Shown here: positions 10,992 through 13,830 of the stretch, one piece after another | How positions within the stretch are numbered: the stretch's first letter is position 1 | Layout of the letters: the number at the start of each line of letters is the position of its first letter | NCBI GenBank assembly: GCA_002408725.1 | Contig: DHTR01000105.1 | Location: 1-13,830, forward strand | DNA from: Pelotomaculum sp. UBA5255 | GTDB lineage: Bacteria > Bacillota > Desulfotomaculia > Desulfotomaculales > Pelotomaculaceae | Length of the DNA stretch: 13,830 bases | Direction: 5' to 3' | Program-made: the position numbers and the translations under genes | The notes under the pieces: model-generated | Seen by the model: the letters and a program-made list of their open reading frames with translations, nothing else | What the model was told of the DNA's origin: nothing | Databases searched by the model: none

Positions 10992-13727
10992 ATGTTCAGG
11001 GAAAATAACAAGTTTAAATTGATAATTGACAGCATGCCGGATGGCTTTGCCTACCATGAAATGATTTTGGATGGCGCAGGCAAGGCTGTTGATTATATTT
11101 TCTTAGAAGTTAACAGGGCTTTTGAGGAGCAAACCGGGTGGAAAAAAGAAGACATTGCCGGCAAAAAGGCTTCAGAAGTGTTACCTGGAATTTGTCGGTT
11201 TTGCTCCAGTTGGGTAGATATTTTTGGAAAAGTGGCTCTTACGGGAAGAAGTATCAAATTCGAACATTGCTTTGATGTATCTCAAAGGTGGTATGAAATC
11301 ACTGCCTTTAGCGATGAATATGGCTATTTTTCCACAGTTTTTCATGACATTACCGACCATAAGCAAGCGGAGAATACACTGCAGTACCAGCTTGAATTTG
11401 AAAAAACGATATCTGCTGTCTCGGCAAACTTTATAAGGTTACCACCACATAGAATTGATGAAGGAATAGAATATGCCCTTAAGGCTATTGGGGAGATGTG
11501 TCAGGCCGACCGCAGTTATCTATTCCTTTTTAACCAAGACGAAGTGCTGCTGGACAATAAGCATGAATGGTGTGCCGAAGGGATCGAATCTCAAAAAGAT
11601 AATCTACAGGGAATAACCGCAGAATCCGTGCCATGGTGGATGGAAAGACTCAAACGTTCCGAGAACATTGTTATTGAGGATGTTGCTGAAATGCCACCGG
11701 AAGCACTGGTGGAAAAAGAAATGCTGGAAGCACAATCAATACGAAGCGTGGTTGTTGTTCCCCTGTCTTATTTACGCAGGCTGATCGGGTTTATCGGTTT
11801 TGATTATGTTAGAAGGCCAAGTGAGAACTTTAAGCATCAGGTTGCTTTGCTGGAAATCATGTCACAAATTATTTCCAGTGCCATTCAAAGACAGTGGGCT
11901 CAGGCTGAGTTGCATGAGAGCGAGGAAAAATATCGCCTGTTATTTGAGAATGCGCCATTGGGTATTCTGGGCTTTGACCAGGAAGGTGTCATTAACGCCT
12001 GTAATGACTACCTTGTAAAAATCACCGGTTCATCTCGCGAGGCACTTATAGGATTAAACTTACTGAGCCTGCCGGATAGGAAATTTGGCGAGGCTGTACA
12101 GGGCGCTCTTAGAGGAACCCCAATGGTTTACGATGACCAATACCGTTTTACCACCTCACCCGGAACAGCGTTGTTGCGGACGTGGATTGCCCCGCTCACC
12201 TCAGCGGACGGCAAGATTGTCGGTGGTATGGGTATTGTGGAAGACGTCACTGAGCGTAAACAATCAGAAAAAGAAAAAGAAGAAGCAAATCTGCTTTTGG
12301 AAGAAATTATAGAACTTTTGCCGGATGCCACGTTTGTTATTGATGTTCAGGGAAAAGTCATCTTTTGGAATAAAGCTATGGAAGAAATGACGGGGGTCTA
12401 CAAGGATCAAATAATTGGCAGGGGCAATCACGAATACGCCATTCCTTTCTATGGCGAGCGCAGGCCGATTTTAATCGACCTGGTTCTTTTACCGGAAAGT
12501 CAATATGCCATATTAAAGGACATGTACGAATTTATCAACCGGGGAGTTAATACACTTTTGGGTGAGATGTACGCTCCTAAAGCCTATTGCGGCAAAGGCG
12601 CCTACTTGTGGGGAGCGGCTTCCAGACTGGGGGATGGGTCAGGTAGGGTTGTTGGCGCCATAGAGTCTATCCGCGATATCACAGACCGTAAGAACCAGGA
12701 GGAAAGGCTCACCTATATAAGCCTTTATGATCATCTTACCGGCTTATACAACCGTGCTTTTTTTGAGGAAGAGATGCGGCGCTTTAATAAAAGCCGGGAA
12801 TACCCCATAACGATAATCTCTGCCGATCTGAATGGCTTGAAGCTTATCAACGATACTATGGGGCATGGCCTGGGCGATAAACTATTGGAAACCTGCGCCC
12901 GAATTCTTCGAAAATCTCTACGCAGCTCAGATATCCTGGCCCGACTGGGAGGAGATGAATTCGTTGCGATTCTGCCCAGGACCAGCGAGAAAACCGGAGA
13001 AGATATCGCCGGCAGGCTGCGCTCAAATATTGCCCTGTATAACCAGCAACACCCCGAGTTGCCCTTGAGCATTTCTATAGGCTTAGCCACCGCCAAAGAA
13101 GAAGGGGAATCCCTTGAGGAAACTCTAAGAAAATCAGATTTTCTGATGTATCGTGATAAGCTAAATAATAATGCCAGCACTAGAGGCCATATAATAAATA
13201 CCCTGTTGGGCGCTTTGGCAGAAAGGGACTATATTGCTGGAGGACATGCTCAAAGGCTTTCTGAGCTCTGCCTTGCCATGGGTGAAAAGCTGGGTTTCAC
13301 CATTCGGCAGATAACCAACCTTGTCTTATTGGCGCAGGTACATGACCTGGGAAAATTGGGGGTCCCGGATATGATTCTATACAAAAAAGGTCCTTTAACA
13401 GAGGAAGAATGGGAAATAATGCGCCTACACCCGGAAAAGGGCTACCGCATTGCTCTTTCCGCCCCCGACCTGCCCGATGTGGCAGAGCTAATCCTCAAGC
13501 ATCACGAAAGATGGGACGGAAAAGGCTATCCACTGGGACTGAAAGGCAGCGAAATACCAATAGAATGCCGCGTGCTGGCCATTGTCGACGCCTTTGATGC
13601 CATGACCAATAACCGGCCCTATCGGGAAGCTAAAAGCTGCAAAGAAGCTATTAAAAGAATAGAAGAAGGCGCAGGAACACAATTCGACCCGGAATTGGTA
13701 AAGGTGTTTTTGTCGGTTGTAAGATAA
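10992..13727 (+). CDS. PAS-GAF-PAS-PAS-GGDEF-HD-GYP c-di-GMP turnover protein
   Basis: A 911-residue cytosolic sensor enzyme combining synthesis and breakdown of cyclic di-GMP. Domains: PAS 8-125, GAF 130-300, PAS 311-423, PAS 434-570, GGDEF 575-730 and HD-GYP 735-911. The cyclase site is intact (GGDEF 653-657, DLNGLKLIND upstream), with an inhibitory I-site RSSD at 644-647, five residues before it. The phosphodiesterase also looks complete: His752, His784-Asp785 (VHDLGK), His813 (LHPEKGY), His837-His838, GYP 845-847 and Asp866. There is no membrane segment, so the inputs are soluble: PAS domains may bind a cofactor or small ligand, and the first PAS contains CRFCSSW. ATG 10992 has GGAGGG seven bases upstream; ATG 10986 is too close to that site. 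It is monocistronic, with a terminator at 13787-13812. Confidence 0.96.
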   Translation: MFRENNKFKLIIDSMPDGFAYHEMILDGAGKAVDYIFLEVNRAFEEQTGWKKEDIAGKKASEVLPGICRFCSSWVDIFGKVALTGRSIKFEHCFDVSQRWYEITAFSDEYGYFSTVFHDITDHKQAENTLQYQLEFEKTISAVSANFIRLPPHRIDEGIEYALKAIGEMCQADRSYLFLFNQDEVLLDNKHEWCAEGIESQKDNLQGITAESVPWWMERLKRSENIVIEDVAEMPPEALVEKEMLEAQSIRSVVVVPLSYLRRLIGFIGFDYVRRPSENFKHQVALLEIMSQIISSAIQRQWAQAELHESEEKYRLLFENAPLGILGFDQEGVINACNDYLVKITGSSREALIGLNLLSLPDRKFGEAVQGALRGTPMVYDDQYRFTTSPGTALLRTWIAPLTSADGKIVGGMGIVEDVTERKQSEKEKEEANLLLEEIIELLPDATFVIDVQGKVIFWNKAMEEMTGVYKDQIIGRGNHEYAIPFYGERRPILIDLVLLPESQYAILKDMYEFINRGVNTLLGEMYAPKAYCGKGAYLWGAASRLGDGSGRVVGAIESIRDITDRKNQEERLTYISLYDHLTGLYNRAFFEEEMRRFNKSREYPITIISADLNGLKLINDTMGHGLGDKLLETCARILRKSLRSSDILARLGGDEFVAILPRTSEKTGEDIAGRLRSNIALYNQQHPELPLSISIGLATAKEEGESLEETLRKSDFLMYRDKLNNNASTRGHIINTLLGALAERDYIAGGHAQRLSELCLAMGEKLGFTIRQITNLVLLAQVHDLGKLGVPDMILYKKGPLTEEEWEIMRLHPEKGYRIALSAPDLPDVAELILKHHERWDGKGYPLGLKGSEIPIECRVLAIVDAFDAMTNNRPYREAKSCKEAIKRIEEGAGTQFDPELVKVFLSVVR

Positions 13728-13786
13728 AGAACATATTCACCGGGAGCGGGAGGTCCTCGTTTGATGAAAGTTCGAGACAAAAAGCA

Positions 13787-13812
13787 AAAGCCCCCAAAGG
13801 GCTTTATTCTTT
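13787..13812 (+). terminator. intrinsic terminator of the c-di-GMP gene
   Basis: AAAGCCC (13787-13793) pairs with GGGCTTT (13799-13805) around CCAAA, followed by ATTCTTT. It lies 59 bases after the stop codon. Confidence 0.8.
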
Positions 13813-13830
13813 ATAGCCCCCTAAACAACT

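Noticed and set aside
1..13830. CRISPR arrays, insertion sequences, phage genes
   Set aside because: No regularly spaced repeats, transposase motifs or phage structural genes are visible anywhere in the window.

Overview
The window reads as a piece of chromosome from an anaerobic, low-to-medium GC, endospore-lineage Firmicute of the Peptococcaceae/Moorella type (Pelotomaculum, Desulfotomaculum and relatives). This is an inference from gene content and signals: strong GGAGG-type ribosome binding sites, frequent TTG/GTG starts, an L,D-transpeptidase with copper-amine-oxidase-like stalk domains, a DUF1540 protein, a ydaO-type c-di-AMP riboswitch on a LysM/SleB wall hydrolase, and an fprA-hrb pair as known from Moorella. 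There are no transposases, phage genes or CRISPR arrays.

Layout. Positions 1-2204 are read on the minus strand: an L,D-transpeptidase (918-2204), followed directly by a hicA-hicB toxin-antitoxin pair (664-846, 211-621) and a terminator at 185-207. The 71-base gap between transpeptidase and hicA holds a striking array of four TTATATAA palindromes on a 10-bp grid, which I read as the hicAB operator. A tRNA-Thr(CGT) with its own promoter and probable terminator lies at 2439-2513 on the plus strand. A DUF1540 gene is at 2749-2997 on the minus strand. From 3189 to about 4560 the DNA is gene-poor and AT-rich, with two small orphan genes and a perfect CRP/FNR-type palindrome at 3774-3789.

Positions 4563-5837 are a compact plus-strand operon: a double zinc-ribbon protein, an RNase HI and a coiled-coil zinc-ribbon protein, with promoter and terminator visible. 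At 5956-6144 a c-di-AMP (ydaO/yuaA) riboswitch precedes a secreted LysM-LysM-SleB wall hydrolase. A structured intergenic stretch leads to a HAD nucleotidase (7216-7815), which is followed by a GC-rich region with nested long-range pairing and a very strong hairpin (about 7818-8042), a candidate non-coding RNA. Then come fprA and hrb (8264-10138), a flavodiiron NO/O2 reductase and its rubredoxin-fused flavin reductase; a DUF1294 membrane protein (10364-10621); and a large PAS-GAF-PAS-PAS-GGDEF-HD-GYP c-di-GMP enzyme (10992-13727) with both catalytic centres and an inhibitory I-site intact.

Themes: wall remodelling (L,D-transpeptidase; SleB under c-di-AMP control), nucleotide second messengers (c-di-AMP sensing, c-di-GMP turnover) and oxidative/nitrosative stress defence (fprA-hrb). 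I saw no clearly new multi-gene system. The best candidates for something undescribed are the putative RNA at 7818-8042, the hicAB operator geometry, and the zinc-ribbon/RNase HI/zinc-ribbon operon.
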